64,000 bases of DNA from an uncultured Bacteroides sp. (GCA_900766195.1 CAAFUN010000108.1:33013-97012); one strand, 5' to 3'. Numbered from the stretch's first letter, positions 44,509 to 53,716 are shown. The notes: generated from the letters alone by a model not told the origin. Translations and numbers: made by a program.

Positions 44509-44928
44509 ATGGCAAAGATAATCGTACGCCAGAGAAAAGAATTATTCTTTGATTACATTAAAGTAACGATTGACAAATCGCTTTATTTTCTTGAAAGAAA
44601 TACAGAGATAGAGATTGATTTGCCCGAAGGTGAGCACAGCATCCTTATTGAATCATATTTATGCAAAACGCGTCTGCCCTTTAAAGTAGTCGATCAAGAC
44701 AATCTCACACTTATAATAGAGAGAACAAGATATAAATGCTATATAGCCGCCTTATGCATCTTATTCTTACTCCTTATAATGTCTTTTTTTATAAGCGTAC
44801 AGCCTCAATGGTTAACCAGTTCTGTTCTGTTTCTATATTTTAGTTTCCTTGTTTTGGATATGATTATCTATCGAAAGAAATACTTTAGAGTTCGATTTAT
44901 TACCACTAAAAACAAGGAAACAGAATGA
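44509..44928 (+). CDS. Two-helix membrane protein of unknown function
   Basis: Protein of 139 residues. The N-terminal half is a beta-rich soluble domain (KVTIDKSLYFLERNTEIEIDLPEGEHSILIES), which looks like a PEGA-like or jelly-roll strand pattern ending in the GEH turn. Two adjacent membrane helices follow (about 80-97 and 102-122) and a basic tail. No family name can be given. It converges with the TPR gene, whose stop lies 19 bp beyond its own. Confidence 0.65.
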   Translation: MAKIIVRQRKELFFDYIKVTIDKSLYFLERNTEIEIDLPEGEHSILIESYLCKTRLPFKVVDQDNLTLIIERTRYKCYIAALCILFLLLIMSFFISVQPQWLTSSVLFLYFSFLVLDMIIYRKKYFRVRFITTKNKETE

Positions 44929-44946
44929 TTTAGACGGAAGTAATCT

Positions 44947-45639
44947 TTAACGAGTATCCGTCTCCGTTTTTTTTATCTTATCCAATGTCTTTCCTGCTTC
45001 AGTAGAAGGGAAAAGTTGCAACACTTTTTGCAGGTAGCTACGTGCCTTGGTATAACCGGAAGAGAACACTTCGGACAGACTGTTACGATAACGAGCATAT
45101 TGCATCCGTGTGGGAGTACCTATTCTCTTATAATCTTCATCCAACTGTTTTTTATCCTGTTCTGCCTGCAAATAATAATAATTACCTAAAAAGATATTAG
45201 CCTGCAAATTATTAGGATCAAGCGCTAGTGCGCTCTCATAGAGCTTTACCGCATTCTTCTCCTGCCCACGCATCATCTCCATTTCTGCGCAAGAAACAAG
45301 CATAGCAACATCTTGAGGATGATATTGCAATACTTCTTTATAAAAAAGATAAGCCTTATCGTAATTACGAAGGTTTTTATAGCGATTGGCTAACTCCAGC
45401 GCCAAACGAGGAGTTACATTCTTACTTTTATCAACACTCGTCCAATAGTACATTTCCGATTGATCAATACCGGCACTTGCTGACTGGCGAAATAAACTCA
45501 CAGCATAATCATCTTCACCTGCGGATAAGGCATCCGTAGTCTTCTTAAGCAATTCCCCAACCGATTGAGCCGATAGTGTAAAAGGGAAAGCCAGCAATAT
45601 AGACAATAGTAAAGTTAAGGATCTCATTTTTTGTCTCAT
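44947..45639 (-). CDS. Periplasmic TPR-repeat protein
   Basis: Protein of 230 residues with a signal peptide ending LSAQS. Tetratricopeptide-like helices follow from about 40 to 200, including NYDKAYLFYKEVLQYHPQDVAML and NAVKLYESALALDPNNLQANIFLGNYYY (positions about 92-165). TPRs mediate protein contacts; nothing points to a partner. Translation may begin at 45639 or at the ATG at 45627 (MRSLTLLL), which gives a more usual signal peptide. It is divergent from the MATE gene. Confidence 0.8.
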   Translation of the reverse strand: MRQKMRSLTLLLSILLAFPFTLSAQSVGELLKKTTDALSAGEDDYAVSLFRQSASAGIDQSEMYYWTSVDKSKNVTPRLALELANRYKNLRNYDKAYLFYKEVLQYHPQDVAMLVSCAEMEMMRGQEKNAVKLYESALALDPNNLQANIFLGNYYYLQAEQDKKQLDEDYKRIGTPTRMQYARYRNSLSEVFSSGYTKARSYLQKVLQLFPSTEAGKTLDKIKKTETDTR

Positions 45640-45660
45640 TTATTTATACTTTCCAATGCA

Positions 45661-45668
45661 CAAAGATA
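45661..45668 (-). promoter_or_regulatory. -7 promoter element of the TPR protein
   Basis: The minus strand reads TATCTTTG 21 bp before the 45639 start. Confidence 0.5.
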
Positions 45669-45713
45669 ACAAATATCACCGATTAAAGTGCTATAAAAGA
45701 TGTTATTATTGCG

Positions 45714-45721
45714 TATATTTG
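45714..45721 (+). promoter_or_regulatory. -7 promoter element of the MATE transporter
   Basis: TATATTTG 29 bp before the ATG at 45751. Confidence 0.5.
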
Positions 45722-45750
45722 CATCTTCCCATTTCCAATGAATCGAAAGA

Positions 45751-47067
45751 ATGACAAAAGCAGTACAACACTCTGATAATAAACAGATACTTAGAATAGC
45801 TATTCCTTCCATTATATCCAACATCACAGTACCATTATTGGGTTTGGTTGATGTGGCTATAGTAGGACATTTAGGAGCGCCGGCATATATTGGTGCCATA
45901 GCTGTAGGTGGAATGTTGTTCAATATTATTTATTGGATTTTTGGGTTTCTGCGGATGGGTACCAGTGGCATGACCTCACAAGCTTATGGACGACATGATC
46001 TGAATGAAGTCAGTCGCCTGCTGCTCCGATCGGTGGGGACAGGTTTTGGCATAGCGCTGGTCATACTATTGCTACAATATCCCATACGAATAGTAGCCTT
46101 TCAACTCATACAAACGTCACCGGAAGTAGAGCGACTTGCCGGTCTTTATTTTCACATCTGCATTTGGGGTGCTCCCGCCACATTAGGTTTATATGCTTTC
46201 TCCGGATGGTTTATTGGAATGCAGAACTCTCGTTTTCCCATGTTCATAGCTATTGCGCAAAACATCATCAATATACTTGTCAGCTTAACGTTGGTCTATG
46301 TATTCCATCTCAATGTTATGGGAGTAGCCTTCGGCACACTCATTGCGCAATATGCAGGCCTATTCATGGCTATATTCTTCTGGTTGCGGTATTATGGGAA
46401 TTTACGTAGACGTATCTCTTTTCGAGAAATCTTTCATAGCAAAGACATGCTTCGTTTCTTCCAAGTGAACCGTGACATCTTTCTACGTACCCTTTGTCTG
46501 GTTATGGTAACTATGTATTTCACTTCTGCCGGAGCCTCGCAAGGAGAGATAATACTTGCTGCCAACACACTGCTCATGCAGTTTTTCACGCTCTTCTCTT
46601 ATATTATGGACGGATTTGCTTATGCCGGGGAAGCACTATCGGGCAAGTATTACGGTGCGCGTAATAATACGGCTTTGCGCCGCACTACCCGTCGTCTTTT
46701 TGCATGGGGCGGAGGACTCTCTATACTCTTCACCTTATTCTATCTTGTAGGCGGTAATGAATTTCTTCATTTACTCACCAGCGAAGCTTCTGTCATTAAA
46801 GAAGCCGATGCTTACTTTTACTGGGCACTAGCCATCCCCCTTGCAGGTTTCTCAGCATTTATATGGGATGGCATATATATTGGCACCACATCTACCCGAC
46901 AGATGCTTTACTCTATGCTGGCTGCTTCAGTGTCCTTTTTTATCGTATATTTCATATTCAGAAGCAGCATGGGAAATCATGCTTTATGGTTGGCTTTCAT
47001 CATTTACCTCTCATCTCGAGGTATTGCACAAAGTCTGCTGAGCAAGAAAATATTGCGAGCAGTATAA
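45751..47067 (+). CDS. MATE family efflux transporter (DinF/NorM-like)
   Basis: Inner-membrane protein of 438 residues with twelve predicted helices in two similar halves. The first half begins RIAIPSIISNITVPLLGLVDVAIVGHLGAPAYIG (about 13-45), the classic MATE start with the V-D-x-A-x-V-G-H element. FGFLRMGTSGMTSQAYGR follows at about 68-85. Such pumps export cationic or other small molecules using Na+ or H+. The DinF branch seems closest. No regulator is adjacent; it is transcribed alone. Confidence 0.92.
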   Translation: MTKAVQHSDNKQILRIAIPSIISNITVPLLGLVDVAIVGHLGAPAYIGAIAVGGMLFNIIYWIFGFLRMGTSGMTSQAYGRHDLNEVSRLLLRSVGTGFGIALVILLLQYPIRIVAFQLIQTSPEVERLAGLYFHICIWGAPATLGLYAFSGWFIGMQNSRFPMFIAIAQNIINILVSLTLVYVFHLNVMGVAFGTLIAQYAGLFMAIFFWLRYYGNLRRRISFREIFHSKDMLRFFQVNRDIFLRTLCLVMVTMYFTSAGASQGEIILAANTLLMQFFTLFSYIMDGFAYAGEALSGKYYGARNNTALRRTTRRLFAWGGGLSILFTLFYLVGGNEFLHLLTSEASVIKEADAYFYWALAIPLAGFSAFIWDGIYIGTTSTRQMLYSMLAASVSFFIVYFIFRSSMGNHALWLAFIIYLSSRGIAQSLLSKKILRAV

Positions 47068-47122
47068 GTATCCTTTATTCAGAACAAATGTGATCTGTTG
47101 TTCCTATCTCATATTTTATCTT

Positions 47123-47130
47123 TATCTTTG
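47123..47130 (+). promoter_or_regulatory. -7 promoter element of pyrH
   Basis: TATCTTTG 27 bp before the pyrH ATG. Confidence 0.5.
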
Positions 47131-47156
47131 CCCAAAATTAAATATACATTGGCTAT

Positions 47157-47870
47157 ATGGCGAAGTACAACAGAATCCTTTTAAAGCTCAGCGGCGAAAG
47201 TTTAATGGGCGAAAAGCAATATGGAATTGACGAAAAACGTCTGGGAGAATATGCAGCTCAAATTAAAGAAATCCATGCACTGGGTGTTCAAATTGGTATC
47301 GTGATTGGAGGAGGAAATATCTTTCGCGGATTGAGTGGTGCCAACAAAGGGTTCGACCGAGTAAAAGGCGATCAAATGGGAATGCTTGCCACTGTGATAA
47401 ACAGCCTTGCGCTTAGCTCTGCTCTCACTGCTATCAGCGCAAAGGCAAGAGTACTTACAGCAGTACGCATGGAACCTATCGGTGAGTTTTATAGTAAATG
47501 GAAAGCAATAGAAAGCATGGAAGCCGGTGAAATAGTAATTATTTCGGCAGGCACAGGCAACCCCTTCTTCACAACAGATACCGGTTCATCCTTGCGTGGC
47601 ATAGAGATTGAAGCAGACGTTATGTTAAAAGGAACCCGCGTGGACGGCATTTATACGGCTGACCCCGAAAAGGATCCTACAGCAACTAAATTTCACGATA
47701 TCACTTATAGTGAAGTGCTGAAACGCGGACTCAAAGTGATGGACCTCACCGCCACATGTATGTGCATGGAGAACAATCTGCCCATCATTGTTTTTGATAT
47801 GGATACTCCGGGCAACTTGAAAAAAGTAATGCTGGGTGATGAAATAGGAACGTTGGTTCACAATGAATAA
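47157..47870 (+). CDS. pyrH: UMP kinase
   Basis: Hexameric cytoplasmic enzyme of 237 residues phosphorylating UMP to UDP. It belongs to the amino-acid-kinase fold: LLKLSGESLMG (about 8-18), IVIGGGNIFRG (about 49-59), GDQMGMLATVINSLAL (about 72-87), AGTGNPFFTTDT (about 132-143), and DLTATCMCMENNLPI near the end. This matches PyrH throughout. frr follows, as in many bacteria, but with its own strong promoter. Confidence 0.96.
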   Translation: MAKYNRILLKLSGESLMGEKQYGIDEKRLGEYAAQIKEIHALGVQIGIVIGGGNIFRGLSGANKGFDRVKGDQMGMLATVINSLALSSALTAISAKARVLTAVRMEPIGEFYSKWKAIESMEAGEIVIISAGTGNPFFTTDTGSSLRGIEIEADVMLKGTRVDGIYTADPEKDPTATKFHDITYSEVLKRGLKVMDLTATCMCMENNLPIIVFDMDTPGNLKKVMLGDEIGTLVHNE

Positions 47871-47911
47871 AGCAGACACAAAAAAGAGTTAAGATAAATA
47901 AGCGACACTTG

Positions 47912-47942
47912 TTTGCAAATATAGGAATAAACCTTATTTTTG
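47912..47942 (+). promoter_or_regulatory. Promoter of frr (full -33/-7 match)
   Basis: TTTG at 47912-47915 and TATTTTTG at 47935-47942 are separated by exactly 19 bp. It lies 47 bp before the frr start, the second ideal promoter in the window after that of tRNA-Pro. Confidence 0.75.
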
Positions 47943-47989
47943 TTTATAAATCGTACATACAAAGGAAATCCTTAATAAAACCATAGAAT

Positions 47990-48550
47990 ATGATAGACGT
48001 AAAAGATTGTCTGAATGAAGCGCAGGACAAAATGGATATGGCGCTCATGCACCTTGAAGAAACCTTAGCACACATCCGTGCAGGAAAGGCCGACATCCGT
48101 TTATTGGACGGCATACGTGTAGACTCTTACGGAAGTATGGTACCTGTCAGCAATGTGGCAGCCGTAACTACTCCAGATGCACGTAGTATCACCATCAAAC
48201 CATGGGACAAAGGTATGTTTCGTCCTATTGAAAAAGCCATTATCGATTCAGAGCTCGGCATCATGCCCGAGAATAACGGTGAAGTGATTCGTATCGGCAT
48301 ACCTCCACTCACAGAAGAACGCCGTAAACAACTGTCCAAGCAGTGTAAAAGTGAAGGCGAAACAGCAAAGGTAAGCGTACGCAATGCCCGCCGGGACAGC
48401 ATTGATCTTTTAAAGAAGGGCGTTAAAGACGGATTGGCAGAAGATATGCAGAAGGATGCTGAGGCTAAGCTACAGAAGATGCACGACAAGTACATCAAGC
48501 TCATCGACGAAGCTCTGGTAAAGAAAGATAAAGAAATAATGACCGTATAG
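47990..48550 (+). CDS. frr: Ribosome recycling factor
   Basis: Protein of 186 residues that, with EF-G, splits post-termination ribosomes. The three-helix-bundle and hinge layout is evident: LAHIRAGKADIRLLDGIRVDSYGSMVPVSNVAAV (about 25-58), then SITIKPWDKGMFRPIEKAI and LTEERRKQLSKQCKSEGE...VRNARRDS near 105-130. Length is typical. A perfect palindrome lies just after the stop (48571-48597). Confidence 0.96.
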   Translation: MIDVKDCLNEAQDKMDMALMHLEETLAHIRAGKADIRLLDGIRVDSYGSMVPVSNVAAVTTPDARSITIKPWDKGMFRPIEKAIIDSELGIMPENNGEVIRIGIPPLTEERRKQLSKQCKSEGETAKVSVRNARRDSIDLLKKGVKDGLAEDMQKDAEAKLQKMHDKYIKLIDEALVKKDKEIMTV

Positions 48551-48570
48551 CAATAATCGGGATGGATACA

Positions 48571-48597
48571 ATGCATTGCGAATAATTCGCAATGCAT
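48571..48597. repeat. 12-bp perfect palindrome between frr and rsgA
   Basis: ATGCATTGCGAA (48571-48582) and TTCGCAATGCAT (48586-48597) pair perfectly around TAA. No T-run follows. It ends 27 bp before the rsgA start codon, so it could be an operator, or an RNA hairpin affecting the unusual TTG start. Function is unknown. Confidence 0.6.
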
Positions 48598-48624
48598 CAC
48601 CTCCTACCGCCAAAGAACAATTAG

Positions 48625-49557
48625 TTGAGAGGATTAGTTATAAAGAATACAGGTAGCTGGTATCTTGTCAAGACAGACGAGGGAAACTGCGTGGAATGCA
48701 AGGTGAAGGGAAACTTCCGGTTGAAAGGTATCCGCAGTACAAGCCCCGTAGCAGTAGGCGATTATGTTGATATTATATGCAATGCAGAGGGGACGGCTCT
48801 TATCAGCGAGATAGAAGAACGAAAGAACTACATTATCCGTAAAGCATCCAATCTTTCAAAGCAATCGCATATTCTGGCAGCCAACCTTGATCAATGTATG
48901 CTTATTGTCACCCTCAATTATCCGGAGACCAGCACCATCTTCATCGACCGCTTTCTAGCTTCGGCCGAAGCATACCGTATCCCTGTAAAAATCATCTTCA
49001 ACAAAATTGATTTATACGACGAGAACGAGCTACGCTATCTCGACGGGCTGATTAATTTATATACTACCATCGGATATTCCTGCTTTAAAGTTTCGGCAAC
49101 CACAGGAGAAGGTATGCAGCAAATAAAAGAGGAACTAAAGGGGCGTGTCACACTCTTCTCTGGTCATTCAGGTGTAGGTAAGTCCACACTCATCAATGTG
49201 CTTCTTCCAGATGTAGATGCTAAGACCGGTAAAATATCCGACTACCACAAAAAGGGTATGCACACCACCACTTTTTCAGAAATGTTTCCTGTAGAAGGAG
49301 ATGGATATATTATCGACACTCCTGGCATTAAAGGATTCGGCACCTTCGACATGGAAGAAGAAGAGGTGGGACACTACTTTCCGGAGATTTTTAAATTCTC
49401 AGCAGATTGTCGCTATGGCAATTGCACGCATCGTCACGAACCCGACTGTGCTGTACGCAAAGCGGTAGAAGAACATTTCATCAGCGAATCACGCTACACT
49501 TCCTACCTCAACATGCTCGAAGACAAAGAAGAAGGAAAGTACAGAGCAGCATACTAA
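48625..49557 (+). CDS. rsgA: Ribosome small-subunit-dependent GTPase RsgA
   Basis: Late 30S maturation GTPase with circularly permuted G motifs. An N-terminal OB domain (about 1-75) is followed by G4 FNKIDLYD (about 128-135), G5-like KVSATTG, G1 GHSGVGKST (about 180-188) and G3 DTPGIKGF. A zinc knuckle CRYGNCTHRHEPDC lies near 263-276. It has 310 residues. Translation begins with TTG at 48625 (TTG AGA GGA), which fits the family N-terminus; no nearby in-frame ATG does. A perfect palindrome lies just upstream. Confidence 0.93.
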   Translation: MRGLVIKNTGSWYLVKTDEGNCVECKVKGNFRLKGIRSTSPVAVGDYVDIICNAEGTALISEIEERKNYIIRKASNLSKQSHILAANLDQCMLIVTLNYPETSTIFIDRFLASAEAYRIPVKIIFNKIDLYDENELRYLDGLINLYTTIGYSCFKVSATTGEGMQQIKEELKGRVTLFSGHSGVGKSTLINVLLPDVDAKTGKISDYHKKGMHTTTFSEMFPVEGDGYIIDTPGIKGFGTFDMEEEEVGHYFPEIFKFSADCRYGNCTHRHEPDCAVRKAVEEHFISESRYTSYLNMLEDKEEGKYRAAY

Positions 49558-49670
49558 ATTTTTATTTGCTTCGCTTTTGTTCTGTAAATTTGATAAAAAG
49601 ATCACTATTCTTAGTAGACGAAAAGAATACTTACTAATCTTCAATTTGGCAGGTTTGGATAAACCTCAAT

Positions 49671-49720
49671 AATAAAAAGAAAGCCACTCTGAGTAAATTC
49701 AGAGCGGCTTTCTTTTTATT
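49671..49720. terminator. Bidirectional terminator between rsgA and fumarase
   Basis: AATAAAAAGAAAGCC (49671-49685) pairs over 15 bp with 49706-49720; an inner CTCTGA/TCAGAG (49687-49692/49699-49704) continues after one mismatch, with a 6-nt loop. A and T runs on both sides suit termination of both convergent genes. Confidence 0.85.
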
Positions 49721-49760
49721 ATTCAAAGCTTTAGCAGACTTCGAACAAATATATCAAAGC

Positions 49761-51389
49761 TTAGCAACGTGGTTTGAGTTGCTTGAAGAAGTCGTTACCT
49801 TTATCATCTACAAGGATGAATGCAGGAAAGTCTTCCACCTCTATTTTCCAGATAGCTTCCATTCCCAACTCTGGGTATTCCACACATTCAATGCTCTTGA
49901 TATTGTTCTGAGCCAAGATAGCAGCAGGACCTCCGATAGAACCAAGATAGAAACCACCATACTTCTTACAAGCATCAGTCACCTGTTGGCTACGGTTACC
50001 TTTAGCCAGCATCACCATGCTACCTCCATGTTTTTGGAACAGCTCTACGTAAGAGTCCATACGTCCGGCAGTAGTAGGCCCCATTGAGCCACAAGCCATA
50101 CCGGCAGGAGTTTTTGCCGGACCGGCATAATAGATCGGATGATCTTTGATGTATTGAGGAAGATCTTCACCACGGTCCAAACGTTCTTTCAGCTTGGCAT
50201 GAGCGATATCACGACCAACAATGATAGTACCATTCAATGATAAACGGGTAGACACCGGATATTTGGTCAGTTCTTTCAGGATATCTTTCATGGGTTGGTT
50301 CAGATCTATCTTCACTGCATTGCCTTCACCGGCTTTACGCAGTTCAGCAGGAATCAATTCACCCGGATGAGCATCAAGCTTTTCTATCCAAATACCATCT
50401 TTATTGATTTTACATTTGATGTTACGGTCGGCCGAACAAGAAACACCAAGACCTACCGGACAAGATGCACCGTGACGAGGCAAACGAATGATACGAACAT
50501 CATGTGCCAGATACTTACCGCCAAACTGTGCACCAAGACCTATTTTATAAGCCTCTTCCAATACTTTCTTCTCCAACTCTATGTCGCGGAATGCACGCCC
50601 ATATTCGTTTCCGGTAGTAGGCAGTTCATCGTAGTAGTGAGTAGAAGCCAGTTTTACTGTCAACAGATTCTTTTCAGCAGAAGTACCACCAATAACAAAT
50701 GCAATATGATAAGGAGGACAAGCAGCTGTACCCAATGTTTTCATCTTCTCAACCAAGAAAGGCACCAATGTTGTAGGGTTAAGAATGGCTTTAGTTTCCT
50801 GATATAGATAAGTTTTATTGGCTGATCCACCACCTTTCGTCACACAAAGGAAACGATATTCCATTCCTTCGGTAGCTTCGAGGTCAATCTGTGCAGGCAA
50901 GTTACATTTAGTATTTACCTCATCATACATATTGAGAGGTGCGTTCTGCGAATAACGCAGATTCTCTTCGGTATATGTTTTGTATACGCCTAGTGAAAGA
51001 GCTTCTTCGTCGCAATAGCCTGTCCATACCTGCTGTCCTTTTTCACCGTGTACGATAGCCGTACCCGTGTCCTGGCAGAAAGGAAGTAGCCCTTTTGCTG
51101 CCACTTCAGCGTTGCGCAGGAAGGTCAGTGCCACATATTTATCATTCTCACTAGCCTCAGGATCACTAAGGATCTTGGCTACTTGTTCGTTATGAGAACG
51201 ACGCAGCATGAATGAAACGTCACGGAAAGCCGTGTTTGCCATTGCAGTAAGACCTTCTTTTGCAACCTTCAGCATGGGTTTTCCTTCAAACTCGCTCACA
51301 GATACATAGTCCTTTGTAAGCAGATAATACTCAGTTTTATCTTCACCATGTTCGAACATGGGTTGATACTTAAACGGAGGTGTTGCCAT
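49761..51389 (-). CDS. Class I (iron-sulfur) fumarate hydratase
   Basis: Homodimeric [4Fe-4S] enzyme interconverting fumarate and malate. It has 542 residues including both the catalytic alpha-type and beta-type portions. Likely cluster cysteines are in LLPFCQDTG, GASCPVGLGVSC and possibly GMACGSMGPTT. The C-terminal GRMDSYVELFQKHGGSMVMLAKGN matches the FumA/FumB group. In Bacteroides it feeds the branch from malate to succinate used in fumarate respiration. The frame opens at 51497, but MATPPFKYQPMF at 51389 lies just after a -7 box and fits the family start. Confidence 0.94.
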   Translation of the reverse strand: MATPPFKYQPMFEHGEDKTEYYLLTKDYVSVSEFEGKPMLKVAKEGLTAMANTAFRDVSFMLRRSHNEQVAKILSDPEASENDKYVALTFLRNAEVAAKGLLPFCQDTGTAIVHGEKGQQVWTGYCDEEALSLGVYKTYTEENLRYSQNAPLNMYDEVNTKCNLPAQIDLEATEGMEYRFLCVTKGGGSANKTYLYQETKAILNPTTLVPFLVEKMKTLGTAACPPYHIAFVIGGTSAEKNLLTVKLASTHYYDELPTTGNEYGRAFRDIELEKKVLEEAYKIGLGAQFGGKYLAHDVRIIRLPRHGASCPVGLGVSCSADRNIKCKINKDGIWIEKLDAHPGELIPAELRKAGEGNAVKIDLNQPMKDILKELTKYPVSTRLSLNGTIIVGRDIAHAKLKERLDRGEDLPQYIKDHPIYYAGPAKTPAGMACGSMGPTTAGRMDSYVELFQKHGGSMVMLAKGNRSQQVTDACKKYGGFYLGSIGGPAAILAQNNIKSIECVEYPELGMEAIWKIEVEDFPAFILVDDKGNDFFKQLKPRC

Positions 51390-51425
51390 ATCAATCAAAT
51401 ATTTAATGAAATTAATTAGTCGATA

Positions 51426-51433
51426 CAAAAGTA
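51426..51433 (-). promoter_or_regulatory. -7 promoter element of the fumarase gene
   Basis: The minus strand reads TACTTTTG 36 bp before the ATG at 51389, so the longer frame to 51497 is unlikely. Confidence 0.55.
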
Positions 51434-51477
51434 ATAAATCTTTGGGAAAGAGTGTCCCACAATATGGTGAAAAGATG

Positions 51478-51485
51478 TACATTTG
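51478..51485 (+). promoter_or_regulatory. -7 promoter element of the two-component operon
   Basis: TACATTTG 20 bp before the response-regulator ATG at 51506; divergent from the fumarase promoter 45 bp away. Confidence 0.6.
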
Positions 51486-51505
51486 CGAATATAACACTTA
51501 AGAAT

Positions 51506-52195
51506 ATGCAACCTTTAATTCTTATTATTGAAGACGACGAACGCATGGCCCAACTCATTCGAAGAGGGCTGGAAGAAAGCGGATACGACGTAACCTTGGC
51601 TACAGATGGAGCCGAAGGGCTAGCTATTGCTTTAGCCAAACGCTTCGACGTGGTGATAACAGATATTCTATTACCCTCCCAAAGCGGGCTGGAGGTATGT
51701 AAGACTTTAAAAAGAGAAGATGAGAAGTACCCCATTATTATGTTAACGGCACTTGGTACCACCGATGATAAAATAGATGGTTTTGATGCTGGTGCTGACG
51801 ACTATATGGTAAAGCCTTTTGAAATGCGGGAACTCACTGCACGCATCAACGCACTGATTAAAAGAAGCCGTATAGGGCACACAGAAGAAATTCTACGTAT
51901 AGCCGATCTTGAGCTAAACCAACGTACCAAGATTGTGAAGCGTGGAGGCAAGGAACTGAATCTTACGCCTAAAGAATTCAATTTGTTAGCCTACATGATG
52001 GCCAATAGCGGCCGTGTGCTTTCAAAGAGTGAGATTGCAGAAAAAGTATGGGATATGAATTTTGATACAGGTACAAATTTTATTGAAGTCTACATCAGTT
52101 ATCTGCGTCGGAAAGTAGACAAAGACTACGAGCAGAAGTTAATTCACACCAAATCGGGAATGGGATTCATTCTTAAAGAAGATCATGAAAATTAA
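51506..52195 (+). CDS. OmpR/CusR-type response regulator
   Basis: Protein of 229 residues. The receiver domain (about 3-118) starts LILIIEDDERMAQLIRRGLEESGY, has phospho-acceptor Asp53 in VVITDILLP and Lys in YMVKPFEM. The OmpR-type winged helix (about 130-225) has LTPKEFNLLAYMMANSGRVLSKSEI and VYISYLRRKVD. Such regulators bind direct repeats about 11 bp apart. It overlaps the sensor gene by 11 bp. Four regularly spaced hexamers upstream of 53778 are a candidate target. The frame opens at 51452, but the promoter lies at 51478-51485, so the start is the ATG at 51506. Confidence 0.94.
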   Translation: MQPLILIIEDDERMAQLIRRGLEESGYDVTLATDGAEGLAIALAKRFDVVITDILLPSQSGLEVCKTLKREDEKYPIIMLTALGTTDDKIDGFDAGADDYMVKPFEMRELTARINALIKRSRIGHTEEILRIADLELNQRTKIVKRGGKELNLTPKEFNLLAYMMANSGRVLSKSEIAEKVWDMNFDTGTNFIEVYISYLRRKVDKDYEQKLIHTKSGMGFILKEDHEN

Positions 52196-53555
52196 ATTCA
52201 AACTCACATTAATATTTTCGGCTGTATTCGGATTGGTGTTACTGCTTTTCATCATCGGCGTATACAGATATTACAGCCAAGAAATTCACGAAGACTATTT
52301 TGAGCGACTACATCTGAGAGGCGCTGTCAAGGTGAATTTGCTTGATGGAGAAACCATTGAGCCAGAGATTCTTCATCTGATTTATGAAAACTCACTGCTA
52401 CAATATGAACCTCAAGTGAGTATCTTCGACGAAAACGATCACCTTATTTATAATGACAAACAAAGTGGATTATCCAGCAGTGAGCAGCTCAGAATAATAA
52501 AAGAGGTTCAAAACAATGTAGTATATAGCACGTGGCATGGAAAAAGTCAGACCTTTGGCTTTTTCATAGAGGGGCTCAAAGGTGATTACATTGTTATAGT
52601 GAGTGGATATGATGTCTATGGATATGAACAACTGCGCATGCTTCGTCTCGTATTTGGAGTAGCCTATATCATTGTTATGTTTTTTATCGTATTGGTGCTG
52701 CGCCTTTTTACAAAACAGGCTTTTAATCCAGTATCACGTATGATCGGCGAAGTGCAGGCTATCAACGATTCCAACCATTTGGATATACGCATTGACGAAG
52801 GAAACAAAAAAGATGAATTGGCAGAGCTGGCCATCACCTTTAACCGAATGCTGGAGCAGTTAGAAGCCTCCTTTGCTGCGCAAAAGCAATTCGTATATAA
52901 CATATCTCACGAACTGCGCACTCCCCTTGCAGCCATTATCACCGAACTGGAACTGTCCCAAGAGAATAATCATGATCCGGAAGAGTACAGACAAGTGATA
53001 GACCGTACACTGCAAGATGCTAAACGTCTGTCCAAACTATCAACAAATCTGCTAGATATAGCCAAAACCAATTATGCTTCAGGACAAATAGCCATGCGTG
53101 AAGTGAGACTAGACGAACTTCTTATAGAAGTCTGCGACAAAGTGAAAAAGTCGGAGCCTACATATACGGTGCAATTGTTTTTTGATAAGAGTTTTGAAGA
53201 TGAACACCTTATTTCATGTTTAGGCAACGATTATTTGCTTGGAGTTACTTTCAGCAATCTAATAGATAACGGATGCAAGTTTTCGGTCGATAAGAGATGC
53301 GAGGTACACATCTCTTATGAAGACAACAATGTGGTAATCAGCGTAACAGATCATGGTACAGGTATTCCTAAAGAAGATCAAGGTCGCATCTACACACCTT
53401 TTTATAGAGGAGCCAATAAAGCATTTGCACCCGGCAACGGCATAGGACTTGCACTCTCTCTCAAAATTGTAGAGTTACACAACGGCAGTATAGACCTCCA
53501 GTCAGTACCGGGATTAACTACGTTCACCGTTCGCCTTAAAAATCTATCAGAATAG
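52185..53555 (+). CDS. Sensor histidine kinase partner
   Basis: Inner-membrane sensor of 456 residues. A first helix (about 5-27) and second helix (about 155-176) bracket a periplasmic domain of about 125 residues with no recognised fold. A HAMP linker (about 178-230), HisKA with His242 in YNISHELRTPLAA, and the ATPase domain follow (NLIDNGCKF, DHGTGIPKEDQGRIYTPFYRG, GNGIGLALSLKIV). It is closest in layout to CusS-type sensors. There is no metal-binding cluster in the periplasmic part, so the signal is unknown. It is coupled to the regulator gene. Confidence 0.93.
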   Translation: MKIKFKLTLIFSAVFGLVLLLFIIGVYRYYSQEIHEDYFERLHLRGAVKVNLLDGETIEPEILHLIYENSLLQYEPQVSIFDENDHLIYNDKQSGLSSSEQLRIIKEVQNNVVYSTWHGKSQTFGFFIEGLKGDYIVIVSGYDVYGYEQLRMLRLVFGVAYIIVMFFIVLVLRLFTKQAFNPVSRMIGEVQAINDSNHLDIRIDEGNKKDELAELAITFNRMLEQLEASFAAQKQFVYNISHELRTPLAAIITELELSQENNHDPEEYRQVIDRTLQDAKRLSKLSTNLLDIAKTNYASGQIAMREVRLDELLIEVCDKVKKSEPTYTVQLFFDKSFEDEHLISCLGNDYLLGVTFSNLIDNGCKFSVDKRCEVHISYEDNNVVISVTDHGTGIPKEDQGRIYTPFYRGANKAFAPGNGIGLALSLKIVELHNGSIDLQSVPGLTTFTVRLKNLSE

Positions 53556-53646
53556 TGTCCCTTTTCTCGCTATTCTCACTTTTATTAAATGCAACACTAA
53601 TTGGACTATTTGTTTAAAGAGAGTGCTTTTCCCTTACAATATAAAC

Positions 53647-53685
53647 CTTAATCTTTTTCTAATTTTTTTATAATGGATTTCTAAT
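53647..53685 (+). promoter_or_regulatory. Four YNTAAT hexamers at 11-bp spacing (response-regulator site)
   Basis: CTTAAT (53647), TCTAAT (53658), TATAAT (53669) and TCTAAT (53680) start exactly 11 bp apart, one helical turn. The last ends 23 bp before the -7 box of the next gene. This is the arrangement used by OmpR/PmrA-type regulators (for example CTTAAT-N5-CTTAAT for PmrA), and such a regulator is encoded 1.5 kb upstream. Binding is inferred. Confidence 0.6.
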
Positions 53686-53708
53686 GACAACATCACTCAA
53701 AAAGCCTT

Positions 53709-53716
53709 TATCTTTG
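53709..53716 (+). promoter_or_regulatory. -7 promoter element of the Lys/Ala-rich protein
   Basis: TATCTTTG 61 bp before the ATG at 53778. The -33 box is absent and is replaced by the end of the hexamer array, as expected of an activator-dependent promoter. Confidence 0.6.
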
